Below are positions 15,687-26,000 of a DNA stretch of 64,000 nucleotides, piece by piece (position 1 is the first letter of the stretch; each line of letters opens with the position of its first letter). The notes under the pieces are model-generated. The model ran no database searches and was not told the DNA's origin. It saw only the letters and a list, made by a program, of their open reading frames with translations. This stretch comes from a virus, in the IMG/VR virus record IMGVR_UViG_3300021142_000021, positions 1-64,000 of that record; one strand, written 5' to 3'. The translations under genes and the position numbers were made by a program.

Positions 15687-18434
15687 ATGCCAGTAGATTC
15701 ACCGAAAAGTTTCATGGCGCCGCCTGTCACCACACATACCTATACACTTAATGGCAGAACTGTTGACAAGGCAACATATGATAAAGAATCTGCAGCATTT
15801 GATACTGCACACGGATTTACAACTAGCACACCTCAAGTCGGCCCAGCGCCAGTAACAAATGCATCATATGCTCCTGCACAGGCACCTCAAATTGTAAACG
15901 CTCCGGCAAGCACATTTAATCCGGCAAAAGATTCTCAATCGGCATATGCAAATATGGCATCGCCGATTAATAATATTAGTATGGCATTTACGCCCAACAT
16001 ATTAGATTACTATGATGTTTATACATATCATTGGAAATTATTTATGGTGCCTATGTCTGCTTCTGCATCCGGGACAGTTCTTAATACTGCTATTCAGTCG
16101 ATTATTGCTGAAAGCGGTGTGTCTGATTTAACAATAGATAAGGTAGAAGTCTCGTGTATCGCCACCCCATCGGTAGAAAGTGGTTGCGGCACAATGACAA
16201 ATGTTAAATTTGAAATTGTAGAACCATCGGGTGCAGGTTTATTAGACAAAATATTCTACGAAACAATTTCGCTAGGTTTAGGTAATTGGATGACTAGTCC
16301 ATTTTATCTACAATTAGAATTTAGAGGTCGCGATCCAGAAACAGAAGCATCTGTTATCAATGGAGTAGATGGCGGAATCGGGCAGATGAGGTGGGTGTGG
16401 CCTGTTACTATATCTAAGTCAAAAATTAATGTGACACACGTTGGCACGAGATACGAATTTGAAGCAGTTTTGTATGATGAAAAAGCTCAAGCAAATGCAT
16501 ACTCTTCGTTATTACATAGCGTTACACTAAAGAATCTAGCAAAATTTAAAGATGCGATGGCGGACCTAGAAAAGAAATTAAACGAAGATGCGTATGAACA
16601 ATTAATTGACAATTATAGCATACCTGATACATTTAAAATTATTGTAGATCCGATATTAGCTAAGATAGATCTAGTTAATCCAGATTATAAGAAGAATACT
16701 CAACGAGCATCCGATTGGGTCGATCTTTCAAAGAAGTCCGCAACATTTACACAAGGTACGAGTGTTGATAAGATTGTTGATTCATTATTGGGCAGTACAT
16801 CGTTGGGCCAGGAATTGGTACAAGATTCTAAGACGCCTTCCGCAAAACCTAATACACCTCAAGAAAGCAAAGATCAGATGAAAAAGCTCTGGAGAGTTGT
16901 AACAGAGACTAAGCCTATTGCGTATGATGCCCAGCGACAGAATAATGCTAATGCAATAACCATTTATGTAGTTCAATATGATCTAGGTAATCTACAAGCA
17001 GATGCAGCACAGACAGGGCAGACACCCGATACAATACCTGCTATGAAAAAAAGATTAGATGAATATCTTAAGAAAAAAATCTTAAGAAAGAAGTATAATT
17101 ACATATTTACGGGATTAAACGATCAAATTATAAAATTAGATCTAGATATGAATTATGCATTCGCAACTGCAACAGCGCGTTTCGGCGGCATATATGTTGA
17201 TAGTGCCGCTGGCAGCACAAAGGGTATTACTCAAGAAGAGAATCAAGATAATGAAAAGAAAGCTGGTGAAATTATCAGAAATACTTTAAAATTCATTAAT
17301 GATTCACCTCCCGGAACTAATGTCGATGCCAAGATTGCACAAGCAAAAAAGTCGATAGCTGCTACGAAAGTAAGTCCTGAGGTTGCGGCGAAATATGCTG
17401 CCATATTAGACCACAGTCGACCTGGCCAGAAACAAGCATACGGAAAAGAACTTGCAGCAGGTGGTGGCCTAAATCAGAAAGGTACAGTAGGAACTGCAGG
17501 TCAGACAGATCCATTGACAGGTAAACCGTATAAGCCTTTAACAATGAGCTCGCTGGCATCTTCTACCCAAAGTAATCAAGGAAAGCTAAATTTTGTTTCT
17601 GATGTAGATATAAGTTCGCCAGCCGCTCAGAGTGCTCGATCAACAGCTGAAGCTTCCGGAAGAGGAAAATTAAGACCTATTCCCACTCAGGTAGCACCAC
17701 AAGAAGGCAACTTTAAAGGTATTGATCCTGCTGCTGATTCGGGTCGTGCCAAAACTTCTAGTATGTTTGCTGCGGCACTATATTCCGGACAAGGTGCCGA
17801 TTTACAAAGTATTAAAATGACAATTAAGGGAGATCCTTTTTGGCTATTCCCTAGAAGTCTTAGCAGGGATGCTACCTCTTTAGTTTATAAATCCAATATG
17901 GCTGACGCTGATGCAATTGCAGAAATAAAGAATGTGCCGCCAGGAGATGATGCTACAGTAAATATACTTGGGACAGATAATTTTATTGTTATTCGTTTTA
18001 GAACACCGAGAATATTTAATGACACCACCGGGTCAATAGACCCATTTACTGAGTCAGAAGCATTTAGTGGCATATATAAAATGACGCGAGTAATAAGCAA
18101 ATTTGAGAATGGCAAATTTAGTCAGGAATTAGAAGCTATCTTAGATCCATTGATCGATTTCGGTTCTTTACCTGAGTTTTTACGTCTGTTATCAACGTTA
18201 GAAGCAACAAATAAAGATTTACAATCTACCAGTATTCCTGCGCCACCGGCAATCCCAGTAACTGCTACAAAAACAGAAAAATTAGCAGGTACTGCAAGTA
18301 ATCCACCGGGTGTAGATACAACTAAACACGTGAGTCCTACAACAAAAACATCTACATCAAATATTCCATCTAATAGTGGATTAACAGCAACACAGAGAAT
18401 AGGTCAGCAATTGCCCCAAAAGTCTTCACCATAA
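15687..18434 (+). CDS. Large baseplate hub-like protein, 915 aa
   Basis: A large structural protein immediately before the gp5-like spike gene, where T4-like phages keep hub proteins. After a Pro/Ala-rich N-terminal 95 residues comes a region (YYDVYTYHWKLFMVP, near residue 108) with repeated beta elements, FYLQLEFRGRDPETE and MRWVWPVTISKSKINVTH. The C-terminal third returns to beta structure (FIVIRFRTPRIF, GIYKMTRVISKFENGKFSQELEAILDP) before a Thr/Pro-rich tail. The last segment resembles the late-control gpD/gp27 barrel pattern, so a gp27-like role is plausible. T4 gp27 has 391 residues, so this would be a much enlarged form. The assignment is inferred mainly from position. Confidence 0.55.
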   Translation: MPVDSPKSFMAPPVTTHTYTLNGRTVDKATYDKESAAFDTAHGFTTSTPQVGPAPVTNASYAPAQAPQIVNAPASTFNPAKDSQSAYANMASPINNISMAFTPNILDYYDVYTYHWKLFMVPMSASASGTVLNTAIQSIIAESGVSDLTIDKVEVSCIATPSVESGCGTMTNVKFEIVEPSGAGLLDKIFYETISLGLGNWMTSPFYLQLEFRGRDPETEASVINGVDGGIGQMRWVWPVTISKSKINVTHVGTRYEFEAVLYDEKAQANAYSSLLHSVTLKNLAKFKDAMADLEKKLNEDAYEQLIDNYSIPDTFKIIVDPILAKIDLVNPDYKKNTQRASDWVDLSKKSATFTQGTSVDKIVDSLLGSTSLGQELVQDSKTPSAKPNTPQESKDQMKKLWRVVTETKPIAYDAQRQNNANAITIYVVQYDLGNLQADAAQTGQTPDTIPAMKKRLDEYLKKKILRKKYNYIFTGLNDQIIKLDLDMNYAFATATARFGGIYVDSAAGSTKGITQEENQDNEKKAGEIIRNTLKFINDSPPGTNVDAKIAQAKKSIAATKVSPEVAAKYAAILDHSRPGQKQAYGKELAAGGGLNQKGTVGTAGQTDPLTGKPYKPLTMSSLASSTQSNQGKLNFVSDVDISSPAAQSARSTAEASGRGKLRPIPTQVAPQEGNFKGIDPAADSGRAKTSSMFAAALYSGQGADLQSIKMTIKGDPFWLFPRSLSRDATSLVYKSNMADADAIAEIKNVPPGDDATVNILGTDNFIVIRFRTPRIFNDTTGSIDPFTESEAFSGIYKMTRVISKFENGKFSQELEAILDPLIDFGSLPEFLRLLSTLEATNKDLQSTSIPAPPAIPVTATKTEKLAGTASNPPGVDTTKHVSPTTKTSTSNIPSNSGLTATQRIGQQLPQKSSP

Positions 18435-18449
18435 TTTTAACAGGTACAT

Positions 18450-21014
18450 ATGTCGTATACAGATACACTAACCAGAACAACAAAAACAACGAAATCTGAT
18501 GCCGGCGAGGCAATGGGTCGGTCATCGCCGCTGACTGGGTTGTTTATAGGATTTATAAAAGAAGCGACAGACGTCCAAAGAAACGGTAGATTACGTGTGT
18601 GGATTCCAGAATTTGGCTCTGCACCAGATAACCCCGATGGATGGACGATTTGCAGCTATTGTTCACCGTTTGCTGGTGCGACAAACGTCGATACTATAAG
18701 CAAGACAGACACTCATTCATTTGATCAGACGCAGACATCATACGGTATGTGGATGGTGCCGCCTGACATTAATAATGAAGTATTGGTAATGTTTATTAAT
18801 GGTGATGCATCTAGAGGGATATGGATTGGATGCCTGTATAATCAGTTTATGAATAATATGATTCCCGGTATGGCTGCAGATGCTAAGAACTGGGAATATC
18901 CGGGCAAGGTTATACCTGTTGCCGAATATAATAAATGGGATAACATTGATACTCCTGATCGAGCAATTAAACCGTATCAGAAGACGAAATTTAAAGGTGT
19001 CGGTAATCAGGGACTTATTAACGATAAAGGTCGCGGCACAACAACATCCGGCGCAAGACGCGAAGCGCCAAGTACTGTATTCGGTATTATTACTCCGGGA
19101 CCATTAATTGATAGCAATGTGACCTCTGATAAGTTTAGAAGAAAAGGTGGCTCATCCTTTATTATGGATGACGGCGATGGTACAGAGTATGTTCAGCTTG
19201 TTACAAAGACAGGTGCCCAGATTAGACTAGATGAAACCAATGGTTTTGTTTACATGATTAATCGAGATGGTACAGCATGGGTTCAGATGGATCAAACTGG
19301 AAACATAGATATCTTTAGTGCTGCTACTATCTCCTTACGCGGCCAGAAAGATATCAATATTCGTGCAGACAGAAATGTAAATATTGAGGCGGGACAAAAC
19401 GTCTTTATAAAGGCAGCGAAAGATACAATACAAGAAACTACTGTATTCACATATGATGTAAATAATGTACCGAAAACAAAGACTATCCCTGTCTGGAACT
19501 ATAAAGGCGAGGGACTCGGTGACGGTGGCAATATTGTTATGCAGGCTCTTAATAACTGGCACAGCACTACACAAAATAATGCATTCTTAACTGTTGTTAA
19601 TAATGATATGGACATTGATATCGGTAATGCATTTAGTCTTACAACAATTGCAGCAGGTCAAGATTATAATGCTAAATTAGGTATTAAGATGTCTACTCAA
19701 GCTTCTATAGATTTAGTGGCAACAAGTAATATCAGAGTAGGAGCAAATGGTAGCGTATCTGTTGTAGGTATGGGCGATGTCGTATTATGTACTAGTGCTA
19801 ATATGAGTCTTAATGCATCAGGTAATATTATAGAAACTGCTGCAGGATCATTCTCGTTAGATGCATCATTTGTGGGAATTGGCACTAGCGTTGGTATTAA
19901 TGGAAACTTAGATGTCACTGGCAATATAACAGGCGGCACCATAGTAGGAAATTTCCCGGGACTTCGCGGCGGCGATGGCGCCACAACTGGCGGCCCTGGT
20001 GCAGCACCATCACTAAGTTCACCTATTGCTGCACAACCTGCAATGACATCAGGTGTTGCTAAACAAGCCGAAATAAAACCACTTGTTGAGAAAATTAATA
20101 TTCTTGCAACCTGGATTCCTACTGTAACATACCCTAAGTGGAAAAAAGATACGGCATACAATTCTGGCGATCTTATTACCAATAATGATATTATATACAT
20201 ATGCAATGCAGGTGGCCAACCACCATCGGCAACATTTCCTGCACAACAATGGACAATACTTATTCCAGAAGATAAGTTTAAGAGAAAGGCCGAGTCTTTA
20301 GAAACAACACTTTCTAGACTTCCTACATATGAACCGTGCCCAGAACATGAAAACTTTGGTTTTGGATCTATTAGCGGTTATACACCAAAACAGACAGAAG
20401 CATCTAAGACATATGAAGGTTCGGGTGGTGCAGGTGGCGGAGCAACATCGTCGCCGGCGACTAACACAACACCGGGTGCAAATAATAAAGATATTGCACC
20501 TGTACCAGCCGAAGATAGTGCAATATCCAAAGACTTTAACATGGCCGCTTATCAATGCGAACTAAAGATAAACGAAGGTGTAAAATACGTCTCTTATAAG
20601 GATACAAAGGGTTTGCCAACAGGCGGCATTGGTCACTTATTGCGTCAAAATGAAATATCACAATATCCTGTACCGACTACTATTTCCGAAGCACAAGTCA
20701 ACACTTGGTTCCAGTCTGATGCGCCAAGTTCAATAGGTGGCGCACAACGATTATTAGGTATGGATTGTTGGAGTGGTTTATCTGATATTAGAAAACGTGC
20801 ATGTGCAGACTTATGTTACAATATGGGTGAAGGTGGATTATCCAAATTCAAGAGCTTCTTAGCAGCAATGAAGGCAGGTAATTTCAATGAAGCTGGAGCA
20901 CAATTAAAGAGTTCTGCTTGGTTTAACCAGGTAGGACAACGTGGTCCACGAATTATAACAATGATTGTACAAAACGTCGACAGCAACGGTTGCGATAAAA
21001 AGTGGCCGACATGA
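18450..21014 (+). CDS. 5: gp5-like spike with C-terminal lysozyme
   Basis: An 854-residue central spike protein. Residues about 28-130 form the gp5-type OB fold (GLFIGFIKEATDVQRNGRLRVWIPEFG, WMVPPDINNEVLVMFING). Residues 250-500 are repeated beta-helix-like segments (INIRADRNVNIEAGQNVFIKA). A short aromatic module near 565-600 (YPKWKKDTAYNSGDLITNNDIIYIC) resembles a CBM5/12 carbohydrate-binding domain. The C-terminus from about residue 695 is a T4-type GH24 lysozyme with all catalytic residues at T4 spacing: Glu709, Asp718, Thr724. In T4 gp5 the lysozyme precedes the beta-helix, so domain order differs. The protein punctures the envelope and digests peptidoglycan at infection. Confidence 0.85.
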   Translation: MSYTDTLTRTTKTTKSDAGEAMGRSSPLTGLFIGFIKEATDVQRNGRLRVWIPEFGSAPDNPDGWTICSYCSPFAGATNVDTISKTDTHSFDQTQTSYGMWMVPPDINNEVLVMFINGDASRGIWIGCLYNQFMNNMIPGMAADAKNWEYPGKVIPVAEYNKWDNIDTPDRAIKPYQKTKFKGVGNQGLINDKGRGTTTSGARREAPSTVFGIITPGPLIDSNVTSDKFRRKGGSSFIMDDGDGTEYVQLVTKTGAQIRLDETNGFVYMINRDGTAWVQMDQTGNIDIFSAATISLRGQKDINIRADRNVNIEAGQNVFIKAAKDTIQETTVFTYDVNNVPKTKTIPVWNYKGEGLGDGGNIVMQALNNWHSTTQNNAFLTVVNNDMDIDIGNAFSLTTIAAGQDYNAKLGIKMSTQASIDLVATSNIRVGANGSVSVVGMGDVVLCTSANMSLNASGNIIETAAGSFSLDASFVGIGTSVGINGNLDVTGNITGGTIVGNFPGLRGGDGATTGGPGAAPSLSSPIAAQPAMTSGVAKQAEIKPLVEKINILATWIPTVTYPKWKKDTAYNSGDLITNNDIIYICNAGGQPPSATFPAQQWTILIPEDKFKRKAESLETTLSRLPTYEPCPEHENFGFGSISGYTPKQTEASKTYEGSGGAGGGATSSPATNTTPGANNKDIAPVPAEDSAISKDFNMAAYQCELKINEGVKYVSYKDTKGLPTGGIGHLLRQNEISQYPVPTTISEAQVNTWFQSDAPSSIGGAQRLLGMDCWSGLSDIRKRACADLCYNMGEGGLSKFKSFLAAMKAGNFNEAGAQLKSSAWFNQVGQRGPRIITMIVQNVDSNGCDKKWPT

Positions 21015-21020
21015 TAAATA
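21013..21020 (+). promoter_or_regulatory. Late promoter box GATAAATA at HNH gene start
   Basis: GATAAATA overlaps the gp5-like stop and ends four bases before the HNH endonuclease ATG (21025). A transcript starting 6-7 bases downstream would miss that ATG, so the box more likely serves the M15 peptidase gene at 21752. A 7 bp hairpin (21018-21024 with 21029-21035) presents the ATGA of the endonuclease as its loop. Confidence 0.45.
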
Positions 21021-21024
21021 TAGT

Positions 21025-21750
21025 ATGAACTATATACAACATTATAATAATCTAATAGATCGAGCAAAATATAGAAATCTCGAAATATATAAAGAACAAC
21101 ATCATATATTACCGATATGCATAGGTGGGACGAATCATAAAGATAATCTTGTTTATCTTACACCCGAAGAACATCTTATTGCACACTTGTTATTGATTAA
21201 AATATATAATGATCCTAAGTTAATATATGCGGCTAAGTGGATGACAAATCGTGTAAAAAATAATAAAGAATATGGGTGGTTAAGAAAAAAACATTCGGAA
21301 ATAATGTCGAATCGAATTATTTCTAATGAAACAAAACAAAAGATGTCTATAGCTCAGAAGAATAGACCAAAAGACGTACAAGACAGAATAACTTATGCCC
21401 AACAAAATAGATCTCCCGAAACAAGAAAGAATATGTCAGATGCACATATGGGACATATAGTATCAGATGAGACAAAAGAAAAAATTAGAAACGCAAATAT
21501 AGGTAGACGACATACAGAAGAAACCAAACAGAAAATGTCTGCATCCCGATCGGGAGAAAAGAATCATAGTTTTGGAAAAAGTCCAACCCAAGAGACACGA
21601 TTGAAAATGAAAGAATCGGCTAAAAATAGGCCACCACAGTCAGCAGAGACAAAAAGAAAGAAATCTGAAAAATTAAAAGGCAGAATTATGTCTACTGAAA
21701 CAAAACAGAAGATGCGAGACGCTGCAAATAAACGATATCATAAGGAATAA
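21025..21750 (+). CDS. HNH homing endonuclease with NUMOD3 repeats
   Basis: A 241-residue HNH endonuclease. The nuclease core EQHHILPICIGGTNHKDNLVYLTPEEHLIAHLLL is near residues 21-55 and contains the His-His, Asn and His of the HNH motif. The C-terminal half is a string of NUMOD3-type DNA-binding repeats of the form ETKQKMSxAxxGR, at least six, rich in Lys and Arg. It lies between the spike and M15 peptidase genes, an insertion in an otherwise structural operon. Start ATG 21025 is taken; no ribosome binding site is visible, and the codon sits in a hairpin loop. The unusually Lys/Arg-rich, AT-rich coding differs from neighbours. Confidence 0.85.
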   Translation: MNYIQHYNNLIDRAKYRNLEIYKEQHHILPICIGGTNHKDNLVYLTPEEHLIAHLLLIKIYNDPKLIYAAKWMTNRVKNNKEYGWLRKKHSEIMSNRIISNETKQKMSIAQKNRPKDVQDRITYAQQNRSPETRKNMSDAHMGHIVSDETKEKIRNANIGRRHTEETKQKMSASRSGEKNHSFGKSPTQETRLKMKESAKNRPPQSAETKRKKSEKLKGRIMSTETKQKMRDAANKRYHKE

Positions 21751-21751
21751 T

Positions 21752-22531
21752 ATGGCCGGATGTAAAGCGCCCACTGTGATTGTTGGTGGAGTGACAATGT
21801 CAACAAGCGATGCCGAAAATGCCCAGGCATTATTAGAAGAACTCGGCGGCGATAACGGCGATCCAACATTCGACGAATACAATAGTAACATAGCCGGCGG
21901 CAATAATGCAAATGGTGCCAATGGTGTCCAGGTAGGTAATCCATCGACACAAACATCGTTGCCCGGGCCAAATACAACACCTCCATTTGCTTCCGATGAC
22001 AAGGTTCCGCCATATATTCCAGGTAAACCAGTACCTCAAGGAGCATGGTCCGGCGATTATGACGAACCATTAAGTCCTAATTTTAAAGTCAGAGATTTTA
22101 CTATCAATGCATTCTTCCCTAATCAACTTACTAATTTTACGGATATTACAGATCGATTTAATAATTTAAAGGCCCTGGCTGTGAATGTAGCAGAACCACT
22201 TTTGGCTAAATTTGGTAAGTTTAGAATAAATTCTTCTATAAGAAATCAGGAAACTTGTCCCGGCCCTAATCATAGTCAACACACGCAAGGTATGGCTATG
22301 GATATACAATTTCCGGGATGGAGTCTCGATAAGTATTGGGAAATGGCACCGTGGATAAGGGATAATTTACCGTATGATCAAATGATATACGAGTATAGTG
22401 ATAAGTCAGGATCTGTATGGTATCACCTAAGTTATAATCAGGCCGGTAATCGAAAACCCGGTGATCCGTTGAAAGTTATGACAATGTGGCATAATAAATA
22501 TGACCATGGCGGGCTAAAAAGGTACGCATAG
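21752..22531 (+). CDS. M15-type peptidase, probable spike-tip or hub enzyme
   Basis: The C-terminal domain of this 259-residue protein (about residues 105-245) is a Peptidase_M15_3/DD-carboxypeptidase-like fold. Zinc ligands are visible as His177 and Asp184 in HTQGMAMD and His225 in VWYHLSY, and SSIRNQETCPGPNHSQ precedes them as in the family. The N-terminal 95 residues are Gly/Asn/Pro-rich and start with CKAPTVIVGGV. The enzyme should cut peptide cross-links of peptidoglycan, complementing the glycan-cutting lysozyme of the gp5-like protein. The position within the baseplate operon suggests a virion enzyme used on entry. The start is one base after the homing endonuclease stop. Confidence 0.75.
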   Translation: MAGCKAPTVIVGGVTMSTSDAENAQALLEELGGDNGDPTFDEYNSNIAGGNNANGANGVQVGNPSTQTSLPGPNTTPPFASDDKVPPYIPGKPVPQGAWSGDYDEPLSPNFKVRDFTINAFFPNQLTNFTDITDRFNNLKALAVNVAEPLLAKFGKFRINSSIRNQETCPGPNHSQHTQGMAMDIQFPGWSLDKYWEMAPWIRDNLPYDQMIYEYSDKSGSVWYHLSYNQAGNRKPGDPLKVMTMWHNKYDHGGLKRYA

Positions 22532-22550
22532 ACACCGAAATAAATACCTA

Positions 22551-22587
22551 TATAATTTTCTTGATAAATAACAGAAAGAGAATTATA
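22551..22587 (+). promoter_or_regulatory. Late promoter in RBS-masking hairpin before gp25
   Basis: TATAATTTTCTT (22551-22562) pairs with AAGAGAATTATA (22576-22587), 12 bp with one G-U pair. The 13-base loop begins with the late box GATAAATA (22563-22570). The 3' arm holds the AAGAG ribosome binding sequence and the A of the gp25 start codon. RNA from upstream should be masked; RNA from the late box would begin near 22577 and lack the 5' arm. Confidence 0.6.
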
Positions 22588-23006
22588 TGGCATCAAATCA
22601 GCGTGGGTTAGTTCAGAAAAACATCATAACAAGGAAACCCTACTTTGTTGGATTCAACACGGTAAACCAGCCCTCACCTCCGTATTCGATGACTAATATT
22701 AATTTAGTCAAGAGAGATATCCTGAATCAATTTGCTACACCACTGGGAACTAGACTAATGTTGCCGGGATTTGGTACAAACATTTATAGCTATTTGTTTG
22801 ATCCGTTTGATGATTATACTAAAAATGCAATTATTGAAGATGCCGTAAGAGTTGTACAAGACGAACCGCGAGTAGAACTTGTATCTATTGATGTCTTCCA
22901 AAGTGACCAAGCATTAACTATTGCTATGGTATTATTATTTGTACCAGAATCTATTACTGATAGTTTATTTGCTACATTCTCGCTAACCGATAAGGAATCG
23001 TTCTAA
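22587..23006 (+). CDS. 25: gp25-like baseplate wedge protein
   Basis: A 139-residue GPW/gp25 family protein, the most conserved component of contractile-tail wedges, which starts sheath assembly. The core runs from INLVKRDILNQFATPLGTRLMLPGFGTNIYSYLFDPFDD (residues 37-76) to the family hallmark arginine region VRVVQDEPRVELVSIDVF (residues 91-108). Length agrees with T4 gp25 (132). The stop overlaps the gp6 ATG (TAATG), and gp25, gp6 and gp7 follow in the usual T4 order. Confidence 0.9.
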   Translation: MASNQRGLVQKNIITRKPYFVGFNTVNQPSPPYSMTNINLVKRDILNQFATPLGTRLMLPGFGTNIYSYLFDPFDDYTKNAIIEDAVRVVQDEPRVELVSIDVFQSDQALTIAMVLLFVPESITDSLFATFSLTDKESF

Positions 23007-26000
23007 TGTCTGAAAGTATTCGCCAGTCAAATCTTTTCGCCTCAGAAGATTATAAGAAAGTCTTTCAGGCATATCAATTTATTGATTATACAGCCTATGA
23101 CTTCGACACACTAAAGCAGGCAATGATTAATTATATTCAGATCTATTATCCTGAAGATTTTAACGATTATGTTGAAAGTTCTGAATTTATTGCAATCATC
23201 GAACTTATTGCATACTTCGGAACAAGTTTAGCATTTAGAACTGACTTAAATAGTCGCGAAAACTTTATTGATACAGCCGAACGTAGAGAAAGTATTATCC
23301 GTTTAGCTCAGATGGTTAATTATGTTCCAAGTAGAAATATTGCCGCAGCTGGATTATTTAAGGTTGCGTCTGTGCAAACAAATCAGCCACTTACTGATGC
23401 AAACGGTATTAATATTGGTTCTCGTTCGGTATATTGGAACGATCCCAATAATCCAGATTGGTTTGACCAATTTGTGCAAATTTGTAATGCTGCATTTAGC
23501 TCGCTAAATCCGTTCGGTCGTCCTACAAAAAGCGGAGTAATAGGAAATATTCCAACTGACCTATACCAGTTAAATAATGTTACAAGACAAAATGTTACAT
23601 ATCCGGCTATTATTACTATCAATAGTCAGCAGTATCCTATAGATATCTGTAATCCAGATTTTATATCTAATCAAACAATCTTTGAGAGGGATCCAGATCC
23701 TGATAACGCATTTAATTTCTTATACAGAAATGATAGTCTCGGTGTCGCATCTGCAAATACTGGGTTCTTTCTATACTTTAAGCAAGGCAATTTAATAAAC
23801 ACAGATACGAATTTTGATTTCCCTGTGCCAAATAGATTATTCCCGATTGATATTCAGAATATTAATCAAGATGACGTGTATGTTCAACAGACGGATCAGA
23901 CAGGTACGGTTATAAACAAATGGCTTAAGGTGCCTGCACTCGCCGGGGAAAATATTATCTACAATAGTATTCAGTTTGCACAAAGAAATATTTTTGACGT
24001 ATTATCTGGTGCTAATGATACTGTCACTATAAGATTTGCTGATGGTAATTTCGGTAATGTACCGACAGGATTATTTAGATTCTGGACTCGTATTAGTGCA
24101 AATCAAGCTCTTGTTATTAGACCAAATGATGCACAAGGTCTTCAGATCAATATTCCTTATATTGGAGTAGATCAGCAATCATATACATTGCAAGTTATTT
24201 TCAATTTAGAACAAACAATTGGTAATGCTGCTCCATCAGAAACTAATGATCAAATTAGATTGCGTGCTCCAGAAGTATTCTCAACGCAATCTCGTATGGT
24301 TAATGGTAGTGACTATAATGTTCTACCACTTATTTACGGTAATCAGATTACAAAGTTACAGGCAATAGCTAGAACATTTAGTGGAGATAGTCGTTATATC
24401 GACCTAAATGACCCAACTGGTTTCCATAAGGATTTAATTATATTCGGGCAAGATGGTGCATTATTTAGAGATAATCAAAACGTATTAACAGAAGTTATAC
24501 AAGACTCATCTAACTCGGGAACAATTAATCAGATCCTTGTAAACACAATTCAGTCAATGTTGCAAGATCCTAAAGTTAATAAGTTCTTCTATGATGAATA
24601 CGTGCCTCAATTCGAGTCTACGATTAGAGTTAATCCGCCAAACACCGGTAGATCATTACTGGATTTAGTGCCAACATTGGGTGATCCTTCGTCGCCACTA
24701 TTCTGGCAGACAAGCCCTGCTAAATTTAAAAATACAACAGGGTTCTTTAGTGGAGCAGCGGGTTCTCCTACAGCCTTACCATTAGTAAATACACTCACAC
24801 CAGATAATCTTCCAAACAGTGTGTATGAACCGTGGAACCTTATATCTGCAGGGGCAGTATTACAATTTGAATTACCAGGAGACTCAACTACACTGAACTC
24901 GGCAGGGGTGAATAGTGTTATTCAAAATGGTATTCCACAAATTGTTAATCCATTAAATCCATATGCTAATATCGGCCCGATAGAATTGGGTGTGAATGAA
25001 CAAGTGAATTATCGCGCAGCAAAGGTGTATCCTGCTTTTAGAAATGTATTAAATTCTACAGAAATTAACGGTAATGGTGGGTCCGAACCTACAGGATTCT
25101 ATGGAATTAACAACAGAATAAATGATGGACAATCATTCTGGATGTATTATGATTTATTAACAGACGAATGGCATACATTTGCGAATCCGGGAGCAGGCGT
25201 ATCACAACCGTTTGAATATGCACCTGCCGATATTGATATAATAAGCGGGACTCCACAAATCTATTCAACAACTAATTGGACAACAACAACACAGGGTGGT
25301 CTATTATATATTTCTATTGTTCCTAATCTAGATACAACAGTAACATATGATCTAACGGCTAGAGGCCGAGTTTACGTTTTTGAATCATATAGAGATGTTA
25401 GATTCTATTGGGAACCAAATAAAGTTATTATCGATAATGCCTCTGGATTAGCATTGCAAGATTCTATTGAATTTATGCCCTTCATTAATACAAATGCTTC
25501 TATTGATAACAACTTACCGCCAGCGCCACCAATTAATGGTCTAACAGCATTTCTGAATGCTCGGGTTGATTTTAATATCTCCGGAGTATATATTCAGGAC
25601 GATGGATATCTTGATAATGCCAAAGTGCAGATATCACTTGTTGATGTAAATGGTGATGGTATACCCGATGACCCAGGTGCATTTGACAGAATAGTTTCAA
25701 CAACAGATAGAGTTGTGTTTGAATATTATACAGATGCTATATCCGGTTATCAAAGTACTCGTCCGTGGATTTCTAGGTGGAAAACTAATCTAGAAAATAT
25801 ATCTACACCATTATATGTTTATTTCCCTATGTTAACCCCGGGAAGTGATATAACAATTTACAGTTCACCATATATAGCAGATCAAATATTAACAGGTACA
25901 GATATTCTTAATCCTGGCGGCGTTAGTGGACTTAATTATGTATATATGGATTCTGTAGATTTACTATTCATTAATAATCTAGCACAACTTCATTATACAG

